Assembly (NCBI GenBank): GCA_031385005.1
Contig: JANNBB010000051.1
Span: 62,001 to 126,000 of the forward strand
Origin: JADKIH01 sp031385005
Lineage (GTDB): Bacteria > Bacteroidota > Bacteroidia > AKYH767-A > 2013-40CM-41-45
Direction: 5' to 3'
DNA: 64,000 nt
Numbering within the stretch: position 1 is the first letter of the stretch; every line of letters begins with the position of its first letter. A program made the translations under genes and the position numbers. Below the pieces are notes generated by a model. It searched no databases. It saw only the letters and a list, made by a program, of their open reading frames with translations, and had not been told where the DNA came from. Shown here piece after piece: positions 52,841 through 62,610 of this stretch.

Positions 52841-54742
52841 TTACTTCCCAAGGAGTTTTCCGCTTTCTAGAAATCCTTGTCGAGCATTTTGATAGTCGGG
52901 ATTAATTTCCATAATCTTTCCAAATGCTTCATGCGCCTTTTCAAAATTTCCCGTAGTAAAATATAGGCCTCCTAAATTATAAAGACAGTTTACTTTGAGA
53001 GAATCGTTACGGGAAGAATAAAATAATGCTTTATTAAAATAATAAAGAGAGGAATCAAGAATATTTTTCCTCGCATAATCCATGCCTTCGCTGAGGTATT
53101 TATCAGCAAGGAAATTGTCGAAATATTTCAGCTTGGGATGATTGGGGGTGCTCTTTCGAACCTTTTCCCAATAAACTTCCGCTTTTACTGTGCTATCGAT
53201 CTGACTATATGCGACGCCTAAGTTTAACAGTGCATCGTTATATTCAGGATAAATCTGTATCGATTTCTTCAAATAACCTATCGCTTCTATAATAAAACTA
53301 TCCCTCCGTGACTTTGGTATCTCCTTGTTAAAACTATAAAAAAGGTATGCTCCTCCGGCCCCACAATTAGCTCGTGCACTATTCGGGGATTTGGAAATAT
53401 CCGCTAATGTAAGCAATTGCTCATTTTTCCATTCTTCATTTCGCGTGATCGTTTTATATGACCCTGCAAGAAATAAAGGGGTAATAAGAATGATAGTCAG
53501 AACTGACTTCTTTGTATTCAAAGCCGGATGATTAATTAGCCTGTTGCCAGCCAATACAAGGAATAAGCAAAAATAGATAGAAGGAATAAATAAAAGTCTT
53601 TCCCCAAAAATCATTCCGATATCAACAAAAAGATTGCTGCCAATTGATAAGGTTATCAATAACATAATCAGACAAAACGAAAACACATTCTTCTTTCTAA
53701 AACCGGCAATTGCCGTAATAAACATTACAAAAAAAACAAAGACTGATACCCAAACCCATGGTTCATCTATATTTTTATAAGGAATTTGGTTAAACGAATA
53801 ATCATAACTCAAGGGATGCGGGAAAAATAACATCTTCAAATCGAATAATAACACATATAGTTTTGTAAAAAGAGGTTCAAATCCTTTTGCAAACAAATAA
53901 GCATTATTAATAATTTCGGGATTAGGAGCTATTCCTCCGAAAGGAACTATTGAATTTCTAATCAGTAAATAAAAAAAAGAAACGACAAGAAATCCCCCGG
54001 CATACTTGACGATTTCCTTTGTCATAAAATTGCTGAAGAAATATAGCATGACAGGTATTCCCAAAAGAAAGGTAAAACTATTCTCCTTAGCCGTAAGTGA
54101 GATAAAAAAGAAAAGAAAAGATAAAAACAGTTGCATATGCTTACTTGATTGAACATGTTTCCACAAATAAAACAATGATAACAATAGAAAAAGCAAGCAC
54201 AATAATTCATCACGACCTTTAATATTCGCCACCACTTCCGTATGTATCGGATGAATGGCAAATAATAAAGCAGAAAAGAAAGACAACCATACTTCCTTTA
54301 ACAAATATTTATAAAATAATAAAAACAACAATACTACAATGCATGAATATAAAAAGACATTAATAAGATGACTGATGCCGGGTTTGTTTTTACCAAAAAC
54401 GCCTATTTCAATAGAATATGTAATTAGTGATAATGGTCGCCAACCACTACTTGCCGCCGTCTTGCTTTTTACCTGCTTATATCCATAAAGTAAATCCTGA
54501 CCGATATGCTCGGTTATTCCGGCAAATCCCTTTTGTGTAGTTTTATTCTCAGTTATAAATAATGTATCATCGAGACAATAATCATTCAAACAGGTGTTCA
54601 TATAAATTATCGAGCAAATAATCACCAAAACCCAAATCAAGGAATTGGAATAGTCATTAATTTTCAACGTTCTTTTATAGATCGGTGAATCTAATTTAGC
54701 TTCAGAAAAAATTTTTTTGCGTGAAATCTTTTTATTGCTCAT
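52841..54742 (-). CDS. TMTC-like multi-spanning TPR glycosyltransferase (paralogue of 50065)
   Basis: A 633-residue protein with the same plan as the one at 50065: about ten hydrophobic segments (35-445) then TPR-like repeats (about 460-630, 'YNDALLNLGVAYSQIDSTVK', 'CLYNLGGLYFTTGNFEKAHE'). Key residues are conserved: D58-D59 in 'YCLDDTLFI', 'SSGWRPLSLITYSIE' and 'HPIHTEVVANIKGRDELLCL' (164-183). The last is the best match in the window to the TMTC signature. Lengths differ by one residue, which indicates duplication and divergence. It converges on the GT2 gene and does not share its message, so any cooperation is by proximity only. Confidence 0.78.
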   Translation of the reverse strand: MSNKKISRKKIFSEAKLDSPIYKRTLKINDYSNSLIWVLVIICSIIYMNTCLNDYCLDDTLFITENKTTQKGFAGITEHIGQDLLYGYKQVKSKTAASSGWRPLSLITYSIEIGVFGKNKPGISHLINVFLYSCIVVLLFLLFYKYLLKEVWLSFFSALLFAIHPIHTEVVANIKGRDELLCLLFLLLSLFYLWKHVQSSKHMQLFLSFLFFFISLTAKENSFTFLLGIPVMLYFFSNFMTKEIVKYAGGFLVVSFFYLLIRNSIVPFGGIAPNPEIINNAYLFAKGFEPLFTKLYVLLFDLKMLFFPHPLSYDYSFNQIPYKNIDEPWVWVSVFVFFVMFITAIAGFRKKNVFSFCLIMLLITLSIGSNLFVDIGMIFGERLLFIPSIYFCLFLVLAGNRLINHPALNTKKSVLTIILITPLFLAGSYKTITRNEEWKNEQLLTLADISKSPNSARANCGAGGAYLFYSFNKEIPKSRRDSFIIEAIGYLKKSIQIYPEYNDALLNLGVAYSQIDSTVKAEVYWEKVRKSTPNHPKLKYFDNFLADKYLSEGMDYARKNILDSSLYYFNKALFYSSRNDSLKVNCLYNLGGLYFTTGNFEKAHEAFGKIMEINPDYQNARQGFLESGKLLGK

Positions 54743-54977
54743 TTAATTTTTTTGTTCTTCATTTTCAAGAAACATTTCCGAAAAATTGAGAATCTTTGGG
54801 GATAATTAAGGGGAGGGGGTTATTGAGACACCTAATTCACAATATTAATAATTTTACCAATAAAAAAGACCCGTTTACCATCTTTTTACTAAGAACAAAT
54901 AAAATTTTTGTACATTAACAGGTTAATAATTATCAATATTTTTACAACCCTAATGTTCCCCAATTTATTACCAATTG

Positions 54978-57299
54978 ATGTATTACATTTTTAAAAAAAT
55001 TATTTTTGTTTTTTTGCTTTGGATATTGGCTTCCAATGGTGAAACGATTGCACAAACCTATACCATGGCTTCCGGAACAATTTCAACTTGTAGCGGAACA
55101 TTTTATGATCCGGGCGGGACTTCTAATTATGGAAACAACTTAAATATTACTGAAACTTTTTGTTCCAATGCAGGAAATTGCATTCGCATTAGTTTCACCT
55201 CTTTTAATACTCAGGCAGGAAACGATATTCTTACCATTTACGATGGTCCTTCAACAGCATCTGCTGTAATCGGCAGTTACTCGGGAAACACTTCACCCGG
55301 TGTTGTAATTTCGTCTTCCGGTTGTCTGACATTTAAATTCGTTACCAATGGAAGTAATGTTAAAGCCGGCTGGGCTGCGACTATATCGTGTGTTTCCTGT
55401 GGAAATATTTATCTGATGAATAATAATACAGCCGTTAACACCTGTAACGGACTTTTTTATGATGATGGCGGACTTGCCGGAAATTATGCAAACAATTTAA
55501 ACTTCACGAAAACATTTTGTTCTTCTCCTGCCGGAAGCTGCATTCAAATACTCTTTACAGCTTTCAATCTGAAGGCAAACGATATATTAACTTTTTACAA
55601 TGGCTCAACAGTTGCCTCGCCTTTAATCGGCGCCTATACTGGTACTACCCTTCCTCCAACAATTCTTTCATCAACCGGTTGCCTGACTGTAAACTTCACA
55701 ACTAATGGCTCATCTGTTGGTTCCGGTTGGGAAGCCGTTGTTTCTTGTGAACCCTGTCCTACTCCACCGGGTGGATCAGCGACTTATACGCATCCAACTG
55801 TCGGTTTGCAAAATGCCTATGTCGGAACCAATATGGTTGCAACATGCAGTGGTACTTACACTGACAATGGTGGCGTTGGTGGAAATTATTCTGCCAACAT
55901 CAACGATGTTTATCGCACATTTTGTCCGAACCAAGCCGGAAAATGTATGCGGGCGACTTTCTGGTCGTTAGACATTGAAGGTCCTTTCGGCGGCTTTTAT
56001 ACAGATTACCTCGAAATTCTAAACGGCCCGACTCAAAATAGCCCTCAATTCGGTACGGGTTCTATCTGGTACGGAACCGCTACCACCTATCAAGCGTGTA
56101 TGAATGCCGGATTAGGACCTTATGTCTCAACGGATCAAAGCGGTTGCCTTACTTTTATTTTTAATTCTGATGGATCTGTTAATCAGGCCGGCTGGGTTGC
56201 AACTTTGGATTGTGTGCCTTGTTCGAACGGCCCAAATGGAACAGACAATAGCGATTGTATTACTCCTACTGCAATCTGTACGAATCAAAGTTTTACCGAT
56301 GCCAGCACAGGTCCTGGAATTGTTTCAGATGGCGGAGGTGGTTGTGTATTAGCAGAAAATTTCTCGAACTGGTATCGAATACTGATCAACACCTCAGGAA
56401 CATTAGGGTTGAATATCGTTCCCAATAATGTCAATGATGATTACGATTTTGCACTATATCAATCGGCAACATGTGCCGGATTAGGAGCACCCGTTCGATG
56501 CTCTTATGCTGCGAACACAGGTAATACGGGAATGGACAATGCACTTAACTTATCTACCAATACAGCTATCTGCGGAACTCCAAACAATGGTTCGGATATC
56601 TCCGAAGATGTTTGTGGAAATGCCTGGGTAAACACACTGCCTGTTATTGCCGGCCAAGCATATTATTTATTGGTAAACAAATGGTCGCCCGGTGGAAGTG
56701 GATTTACTTTAAACTGGGTACTCTCCGGAGGAGCATCATTGAATTGCGCAGTTCTACCTGTGGAATTGTTGTCCTTCGATGGTTATCCGGATGATAAAAA
56801 AGTTATTCTCACCTGGACAACTGCCAGCGAAATCAACAACAGTTATTTCACCGTTGAAAAAAGTGCAGATGGAAAACATTTCGAACCTTTTCAGATTGTT
56901 GAAGGTGCTGGAACGAGCACGGTAATCAACAACTACTCAACTGTTGACTTATCACCATTACCGGAAATCTCTTACTATCGCCTCAAACAAACCGACTACG
57001 ATGGCATGATTTCCTATTCAGAGATCATAGTTGTTCAAAGTAATGTTACTGATGTCTTCTATGCAATTCCAAATCCCGGTATTGATAAAACCAAACTTGT
57101 TTTTAGCTCGTCAGAAAAAGGAGATCAGAATTTGACCGTTTATAGTATGCAGGGGTTTCCGCTTTTCAAAGACAAAGTTGATGCCGATCGCGGAATTAAT
57201 TTTTATGATCTTGTTCTTCAGGATTTCGAAAAAGGAATTTATTTTATTATTTTGGATGATAAAAAAACGTTTAGGAAAATTCGATTTGTTAAACTATAG
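54978..57299 (+). CDS. Secreted CUB-domain protein with T9SS type A sorting domain
   Basis: A 773-residue exported protein. The ATG at 54978 starts the signal peptide 'MYYIFKKIIFVFLLWILAS'; a TTG one codon earlier is not preferred. Three CUB-like domains follow (about 30-140, 145-260, 275-420), each with 'C.G.[FY].D.GG..GNY', 'FC' and 'G..L.F.F.TNGS....GW.A...C'. About 425-600 is a beta-sandwich region ('SDGGGGCVLAENFSNWYRIL', a proprotein-like module), then 'LPVELLSFDGYPDDKKVILT' opens a fibronectin-like module and the Por tail 'FYAIPNPGIDKTKLVFSSSE' to 'KTFRKIRFVKL'. CUB domains bind proteins or glycans; ligand unknown. Confidence 0.87.
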   Translation: MYYIFKKIIFVFLLWILASNGETIAQTYTMASGTISTCSGTFYDPGGTSNYGNNLNITETFCSNAGNCIRISFTSFNTQAGNDILTIYDGPSTASAVIGSYSGNTSPGVVISSSGCLTFKFVTNGSNVKAGWAATISCVSCGNIYLMNNNTAVNTCNGLFYDDGGLAGNYANNLNFTKTFCSSPAGSCIQILFTAFNLKANDILTFYNGSTVASPLIGAYTGTTLPPTILSSTGCLTVNFTTNGSSVGSGWEAVVSCEPCPTPPGGSATYTHPTVGLQNAYVGTNMVATCSGTYTDNGGVGGNYSANINDVYRTFCPNQAGKCMRATFWSLDIEGPFGGFYTDYLEILNGPTQNSPQFGTGSIWYGTATTYQACMNAGLGPYVSTDQSGCLTFIFNSDGSVNQAGWVATLDCVPCSNGPNGTDNSDCITPTAICTNQSFTDASTGPGIVSDGGGGCVLAENFSNWYRILINTSGTLGLNIVPNNVNDDYDFALYQSATCAGLGAPVRCSYAANTGNTGMDNALNLSTNTAICGTPNNGSDISEDVCGNAWVNTLPVIAGQAYYLLVNKWSPGGSGFTLNWVLSGGASLNCAVLPVELLSFDGYPDDKKVILTWTTASEINNSYFTVEKSADGKHFEPFQIVEGAGTSTVINNYSTVDLSPLPEISYYRLKQTDYDGMISYSEIIVVQSNVTDVFYAIPNPGIDKTKLVFSSSEKGDQNLTVYSMQGFPLFKDKVDADRGINFYDLVLQDFEKGIYFIILDDKKTFRKIRFVKL

Positions 57300-57372
57300 T
57301 TTGTTGGATTGCGCTAACTTAAAAAAGAGAACAAAGAGCAACCGATTTGAATTTGGCTAAAACTGTTAAGTA

Positions 57373-58944
57373 TTAATACTTAACTAACTTTTGAGTATTG
57401 AATAGTTTTCCATTTGCAATTACCCTTACAAAATAAAATCCAGTTGGAATATCCGCTTTTATATTTAACAACGAAGCGGAAGGGTTTGAAGAAGCAAAAA
57501 CAATTTGACCAATATTATTAATGATTTCTACACCAGGGTTATTCACCCATTCACCGAAGTCTATAATGAAATCATCCTTTGAAGGATTGGGGTAAATAGA
57601 AAAGTCTGTAGTAGCCAAATTATTGTTTCCGGAGAGACATGAATTCGGACAAATCGTATTAAAAGAAGCAAAAGAGTCAATGAGCGTCCAGTTCATATCA
57701 GACCACGCTGAATCGTCAACTTCAATACATGTGAGGTTTGGATTATTGTTAGCGGCAAAATATTGAAAAAAAGTATTGTTGCCATTTTTTACATTTAAAC
57801 AAAAAAGATCGTTGCCGGTGCAATTCAACATTCGTAATACACTATTCTGCGCCAAATTTAGTCCTGTGAGTTGATTGTTGGAGCAATAAAAATTTCCAAG
57901 AACTGCATTGTAGGAGACATTTATACTTGCAAGTTGATTGCTATCGCATCTTAAATAAATTAAATCCAAATTTTGACTTGGATCTAAACTATTCAACAGG
58001 TTTTCTTCTAGCGACAAACTGTACATCTGGGTGTTTCGGGAAATATCAAGAGCGGTCAACAGATTAAAACCACATCTTAAATCACGCAGATTAATATTAT
58101 GAGTAACATCTAAAGCCGCCAATAAGTTATGACTACAATCCAAATGAGTTATATCGGAATTCCGGGTTAGGTCTAAGCTTTGTATGTTATTATTGTAACA
58201 GCCTAAGGTGATTAATAGTGGATTAAATGATACATCCAAATTATTGAGTTGGTTGTAATGACAGTGGAAATGCTTTAAGCCCTGACATACAGAAACATCT
58301 ATGTTCGTTAGTAAATTATTACCAACATTCAGTACAGTTAATCCGGAATTGCCAGACAAGTCTAAATTGGTTAGTTGATTGTAATCGCATCTCAGATAGT
58401 TCAGAGAAATATTATTAGATAGATCTAAAGTTGTTAGCTGTGAATTATAACAAAGCAATGTTTCAAGAGATGGGTTTTGTGAGAGATCTACTGTACTTAA
58501 TGGATTATAGCTACAATTCAAAGTAGTTAATGCTGCTAGAGCAGAAATATCTAAAACAGAAAGAGCATTAATGTCACACTGAAGAGAAGTTAGTAAGATA
58601 TTTTGCGAAATATTCAAATTTGAAATTTGATTAGCCCTGCAATCCAAAGAGGTTAAAGCAGTATTTTGTGAAAGATCCAGATTAGTGAGGATGTTATTGC
58701 TGCAATTCAAAGAAGTAAGAGCAACAAAATCCTGTATTCCTGTTAAATCTGAAATATCAAATGGATTGGCCACATTTAATACAGTTATTGTATCGGTTCT
58801 AGATGTACTGATAAAGCCATCAGGCACACCCGTGTCGATGCCCCAAAGTATAAGGGTTTTTTCAAATGCGGAATCCGGAATTGCTGTGAATTGAGCTTGT
58901 ACATTCACATAAATGAATGTTAAAAGAAAAGTTAAATACTTCAT
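57373..58944 (-). CDS. Secreted leucine-rich-repeat protein with T9SS type A sorting domain
   Basis: A 523-residue exported protein. After the signal peptide (1-18, ending VQAQ) comes a cap 'IPDSAFEKTLILWGIDTGVP' and 'TITVLNVANPFDISDLTGIQ', as in Bacteroidota LRR proteins. Fifteen LRRs of exactly 21 residues occupy about 75-389, consensus 'LTxLxCxxNxLtxLDlSxN', with a Cys at the same place in most units. A region with 'NLTCIEVDDSAWSDMNW' caps them and the Por tail 'FSIYPNPSKDDFIIDFG' to 'LFNTQKLVKY' follows. LRRs make a curved binding surface; here probably for adhesion or recognition. Confidence 0.88.
   Translation of the reverse strand: MKYLTFLLTFIYVNVQAQFTAIPDSAFEKTLILWGIDTGVPDGFISTSRTDTITVLNVANPFDISDLTGIQDFVALTSLNCSNNILTNLDLSQNTALTSLDCRANQISNLNISQNILLTSLQCDINALSVLDISALAALTTLNCSYNPLSTVDLSQNPSLETLLCYNSQLTTLDLSNNISLNYLRCDYNQLTNLDLSGNSGLTVLNVGNNLLTNIDVSVCQGLKHFHCHYNQLNNLDVSFNPLLITLGCYNNNIQSLDLTRNSDITHLDCSHNLLAALDVTHNINLRDLRCGFNLLTALDISRNTQMYSLSLEENLLNSLDPSQNLDLIYLRCDSNQLASINVSYNAVLGNFYCSNNQLTGLNLAQNSVLRMLNCTGNDLFCLNVKNGNNTFFQYFAANNNPNLTCIEVDDSAWSDMNWTLIDSFASFNTICPNSCLSGNNNLATTDFSIYPNPSKDDFIIDFGEWVNNPGVEIINNIGQIVFASSNPSASLLNIKADIPTGFYFVRVIANGKLFNTQKLVKY
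57778..58722 (-). repeat. Fifteen exact-period 63-bp LRR units
   Basis: The LRR array of the gene at 57373 has fifteen units of 21 residues (63 bp) without one insertion or deletion. The seventh position is Cys in 12 of the 15 units, giving a Cys ladder along one face. Confidence 0.75.
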
Positions 58945-59000
58945 TGTAGAAAATTTTTATAATTAAAGATACATATATTTACATAAATAAAACGGAGTTT

Positions 59001-59450
59001 ATGTTTTTTCGAATTCTTGCTAATTCAAAGATGACCAATCAGATTTTCCCTTTCAGACTTTTAATTTGCCTTTGTTTGCTATTGTTTGTTTTAAAGTCAA
59101 ATTCGCAAACAAATGGTAGCGCTTTAAACAACACCTACGTTTCTTCCTATTTAGATTCAAAAAAAATACTTGGTATTTGGAGTTTGGTCGATTCTATTGG
59201 TTATGATATAGAATTTATCGATTCCGGATATGAGATCGAATTAAAAAGTAACTATTCTCACAAATATTATTTTTCTAAAGATTCTACTGGTCATATGTCC
59301 TCTTCGGGCTATTATCCCCAATGGCCACCACCGGGCTGCGATTTAGTACTTATTTCCAACGATACTCTGAAAATCACTTATTCGCCATTTTTTGAACCGG
59401 GTCCAAGTTTTTTTTATGTTAAAAAGAATAGACTAATAAAAAAGAAATGA
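59001..59450 (+). CDS. Hypothetical small exported protein
   Basis: A 149-residue protein. A signal segment 'IFPFRLLICLCLLLFVLKSN' is best placed if translation starts at the second ATG (59031); the first ATG (59001) has ACGGAG 5 bases upstream, so either is possible. The mature part has an early 'KILGIWSLVDSIGYDIEFID' like a lipocalin-type first strand, and later 'CDLVLISNDTLKITYSPFFE'. No family was recognised. Its stop overlaps the next ATG by 4 bases. Confidence 0.6.
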   Translation: MFFRILANSKMTNQIFPFRLLICLCLLLFVLKSNSQTNGSALNNTYVSSYLDSKKILGIWSLVDSIGYDIEFIDSGYEIELKSNYSHKYYFSKDSTGHMSSSGYYPQWPPPGCDLVLISNDTLKITYSPFFEPGPSFFYVKKNRLIKKK

Positions 59451-60127
59451 AAATTGCATTGACAATAACAATAACGTTAATGACAGTTTTTGCCAATGGG
59501 CAAGTTAACCAATATTTTATTGAGGAATACCCACAAGATACTTTTCCATGCGGTATTCCATTTTGTGTAAGTTATTCACATGAAGAGCAAGTTGATTTCG
59601 GCGCCATCTATCATACCGACACAATAGAAGGAGAACTTCAGGATATTTTTGAATCAAATGAACTCTTTGAAAGAGATAGCATGCGTCTATTACCAAAAGA
59701 TTTTGTCAAATTACATTTATTACCTCTAACAAAACTATTAGACTCTACGGATTCTAAAAATAAAGACTCCACTCCCGGTGAATCGCTTGATGAATATCTG
59801 AAGGCTGATTTCTATGCCCGGCAATTAGTCGTTAAGACAACTATGTACTATGGTGTAATTTATGAAAGAATTTTTGCCGAAGGACTACGCAGTTCAGAAA
59901 AGTTTCTCAGTACCTTTGATATTAGTGGAAATTTTATTTCAAGAATAAAAATTGCTTCTTTTATATTCAATGGAACAGGTTTTAGTTCATCAGGCCAAAG
60001 AGTTCCCTGGTTTCCGCTTGAATACGGTTGCATCCAAAAGGACTTGAAAATTAAATTCATTTCGCAAGAACACGGAAACAAGAATTATAAAATTGAAGCA
60101 AACGGTGAAATAATCGAAATAAAATAA
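59447..60127 (+). CDS. Hypothetical exported protein
   Basis: A 226-residue protein with signal peptide 'MKIALTITITLMTVFANGQ'. The mature part is soluble, with 'CGIPFCVSYSHEEQVDFGAI' near the start and 'ISRIKIASFIFNGTGFSSSG' near the end. No family recognised. Translation is coupled to the preceding gene (ATGA overlap). Confidence 0.6.
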   Translation: MKIALTITITLMTVFANGQVNQYFIEEYPQDTFPCGIPFCVSYSHEEQVDFGAIYHTDTIEGELQDIFESNELFERDSMRLLPKDFVKLHLLPLTKLLDSTDSKNKDSTPGESLDEYLKADFYARQLVVKTTMYYGVIYERIFAEGLRSSEKFLSTFDISGNFISRIKIASFIFNGTGFSSSGQRVPWFPLEYGCIQKDLKIKFISQEHGNKNYKIEANGEIIEIK

Positions 60128-60162
60128 TTTTGATTCGATTCTTAAATACATCAGGTATTTTG
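60128..60162 (+). promoter_or_regulatory. Candidate promoter of the TonB-domain gene
   Basis: TTTTG (60128-60132) is followed after 23 bases by TATTTTG (60156-60162), one base shorter than TAnnTTTG, and the ATG is 17 bases further on. Moderate match. Confidence 0.3.
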
Positions 60163-60179
60163 TATCTTTAATAAAAAAA

Positions 60180-60968
60180 ATGAAAAACAGTTATTTGATT
60201 TTCCTACTTGTATTATTTTTTACATCGGTTTATTCTCAAAATTCTAACTACGAATTTTCAGGCAGGTACACACCGGTTATTAAAAAAGAAATGCTGAATG
60301 ATGCTATGTATATAAGTGAAATTACACCTGAAATCGGTCGCTATTTTATGTTACCGTACAAATCTCAAGAAAAGCTGAATCAACTATTAAGAATACAAAA
60401 ATTGGTAAATTATAATCAGGAGAGTTTTTACAAAGTTATAGATTATGTTTCTTTTAATATCACAACAACTATTAAAGGCAAAACTTTTACGTCTGAAAGT
60501 TTAAGTGAAAAACTAACATTTTTCCAAAAAAATATTTTATATCATGCTGATTTAGGAAGTGAAATTCAAATGAATATAAAATTTAAATTTAAAAATCAGT
60601 TTTATGATAATTCTGAAATTTCAAATACAATTCAAGAAGGAGAATATTCAGTAACAGTAGTCCCTGAATCTGAAGCGGAATTTCCTGGCGGACTCAAACA
60701 GTTACCATTTTATTATTTTGAAAGCGTAATGAATAAAGTGCATGATAAAGGCCTGGCCGAAAAATTCCGTAATGCCATAGTAGAGTTCACAGTTAATGAA
60801 GAAGGCCAAATCGTTGATGCAAAAATTACACGAACATCATCAGATATTAAAATCGACAAATTATTAATCGATGCCACATATAAAATGCCAAAGTGGATTC
60901 CTGCAAAAAACTCAAAAGGAATAAAAGTTAAACAAGCTTTCAACATTCCTTTTGGTGGCGGATGTTAG
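60180..60968 (+). CDS. Exported protein with TonB C-terminal-like domain
   Basis: A 262-residue protein with signal peptide 'MKNSYLIFLLVLFFTSVYSQ'. The C-terminal 90 residues read 'FPGGLKQLPFYYFESVMN', 'AIVEFTVNEEGQIVDAKITR' and 'ATYKMPKWIPAKNSKGIKVK', the TonB C-terminal domain (betaxbeta with 'V.F.V...G.I.D......D...D......M P.W.P...G..V'). The N-terminal half is unassigned. It lacks the long Pro-rich spacer of energy-coupling TonB, so it is one of the many free TonB-like domain proteins of Bacteroidota. Confidence 0.75.
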   Translation: MKNSYLIFLLVLFFTSVYSQNSNYEFSGRYTPVIKKEMLNDAMYISEITPEIGRYFMLPYKSQEKLNQLLRIQKLVNYNQESFYKVIDYVSFNITTTIKGKTFTSESLSEKLTFFQKNILYHADLGSEIQMNIKFKFKNQFYDNSEISNTIQEGEYSVTVVPESEAEFPGGLKQLPFYYFESVMNKVHDKGLAEKFRNAIVEFTVNEEGQIVDAKITRTSSDIKIDKLLIDATYKMPKWIPAKNSKGIKVKQAFNIPFGGGC

Positions 60969-61154
60969 ATTTTGATTTTAAAAATAATTCTGCAAAAGTT
61001 TACGCGCAAATTTCTATCCACACTACAAGCAATAATATTTAGGACAGATTTAAAAACTTTCACTTTTTTGGTAATGAATTTGTCAGAAGATGCCATTTCG
61101 CTACTTTATAAAAAGTAATTATGTAACTTTCAAAAATAAATTAACTATTAATAG

Positions 61155-62540
61155 ATGAAAATAAATCTACTAACTGCAATACTAATCTCATTCTTTTCAC
61201 AAGCAGATGCACAATTTTGTTTTAGTCCGATAACTGCATATCCAGCAGGTGGTAATTCGGGATCGATTTGTACAGGATATTTCAATTCGGATAGCATACT
61301 TGATCTTGCAGTAGCAAATCGTTCAGGAACTGTTTCAATTTTAACGGGAAATTCCGGCGGTCTTTTTAATGCTGCTTCAAGCTTTAATGTTGGATATCTG
61401 CCTTATTCCATTTGTTCCGCTGATTTCAACAACGATAACAATGCAGATATAGCAACTGCCAACAGAGGGCCCTGGGACATATCCACTTACAATGGAAATG
61501 GAATGGGCACTTTTGTTACCGGTATTTCAATACCAATGGCTAATCCGACAGCAGTAATAACTGACGATTTTAACCTTGATGGAAAAGCTGATTTGGCTTT
61601 TGCTCATTATGGTCTAGTCTTAATCGCCTTGGGTGATGGCACCGGAAATTTCAGCACACCACATAGTACCGCATTAAGCAGTATGATAAACTGTATTACA
61701 TCGGCTGATTATAATAATGATAGCATTCCCGATATTGCAGCTTGTGAAGGGGGAACTATTGATGTAGTCATTTTACAAGGCGATGGTTTAGGCGGATTAA
61801 CCACAGTCAATACGCTTCCTGTTGATACCGCTCCGATTGCTATAATAAATGGTGACTTCAATAACGACGGCCTTATAGATTTGGCGACAGCAAATGTGAA
61901 ACTAAATACTCACGGAAGTGTTTCTATTTTTCTAAACACCGGCACCGGAAATTTTGGACCGGCAACAAATTTTTCATTAGGAATAAATACCAAACCTGTA
62001 TCCATTTGTACAGCCGACTTCGACGGCGACAATAAACCGGATCTTGCTTTTGGCACCATTGCAAATAACAGCACACCCTATGTTACGCTTATGCAAGGAG
62101 ACGGATTTGGCAGCTTTGGAATTCCTATGAATATAGCTGTTGACTCCTTTCCGACTTCAATCGCTAGCGCCGATTTTAACAGTGACGGAAAAATGGATCT
62201 GGCGCTGGTTTGTGTTTACAACAATGCGAGCATTGGCAATGTAGATGTTTTATTAAATTGTACGCCTACCGGAATTTCTGAAATGGAAAATGATAACCAC
62301 ACACTTTTAGTTTATCCAAATCCGCATGAAGGAATTTTCTCCATTCAGATTAACACAGATGTTTTGATCGTTGGAGACTTGGAAATTCTAAATATAACCG
62401 GCGAAAAAATGTTATCAGTTCCTGTTTCTGAAAATAAAAATTCTGTTCTGATAGATTTAAGCAATCGACCTAAAGGAGTATATCTGGCAAAGTTAAAAAC
62501 AGCAGACCGTATAGTAACCAAGTTAATAAATCTGCAATAA
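61155..62540 (+). CDS. Secreted FG-GAP/VCBS repeat protein with T9SS type A sorting domain
   Basis: A 461-residue exported protein. The signal peptide ends 'FFSQADAQ' at about 20. Six to seven FG-GAP repeats follow (about 25-370), with 'ADFNNDNNADIATANRG', 'DDFNLDGKADLAFAHYG', 'GDFNNDGLIDLATANVK', 'ADFDGDNKPDLAFGTI' and 'ADFNSDGKMDLALVC'. Unlike the protein at 26736 the unit length varies. The Por tail is 'LVYPNPHEGIFSIQIN' to 'IVTKLINLQ'. It is an integrin-alpha-like propeller adhesin by inference and a smaller relative of the 26736 gene. Confidence 0.87.
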   Translation: MKINLLTAILISFFSQADAQFCFSPITAYPAGGNSGSICTGYFNSDSILDLAVANRSGTVSILTGNSGGLFNAASSFNVGYLPYSICSADFNNDNNADIATANRGPWDISTYNGNGMGTFVTGISIPMANPTAVITDDFNLDGKADLAFAHYGLVLIALGDGTGNFSTPHSTALSSMINCITSADYNNDSIPDIAACEGGTIDVVILQGDGLGGLTTVNTLPVDTAPIAIINGDFNNDGLIDLATANVKLNTHGSVSIFLNTGTGNFGPATNFSLGINTKPVSICTADFDGDNKPDLAFGTIANNSTPYVTLMQGDGFGSFGIPMNIAVDSFPTSIASADFNSDGKMDLALVCVYNNASIGNVDVLLNCTPTGISEMENDNHTLLVYPNPHEGIFSIQINTDVLIVGDLEILNITGEKMLSVPVSENKNSVLIDLSNRPKGVYLAKLKTADRIVTKLINLQ

Positions 62541-62610
62541 TTTTTACTCTTATGAATTATTAATGCTACGCCGTATTAATCTGATCGGAATTTTAAGTTC
62601 CATCCTTTTG

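Noticed and set aside
57778..58722. Short-period (63-bp) repeat array
   Set aside because: It is an LRR coding array, not a CRISPR or satellite; units diverge by codon and keep the leucine pattern.
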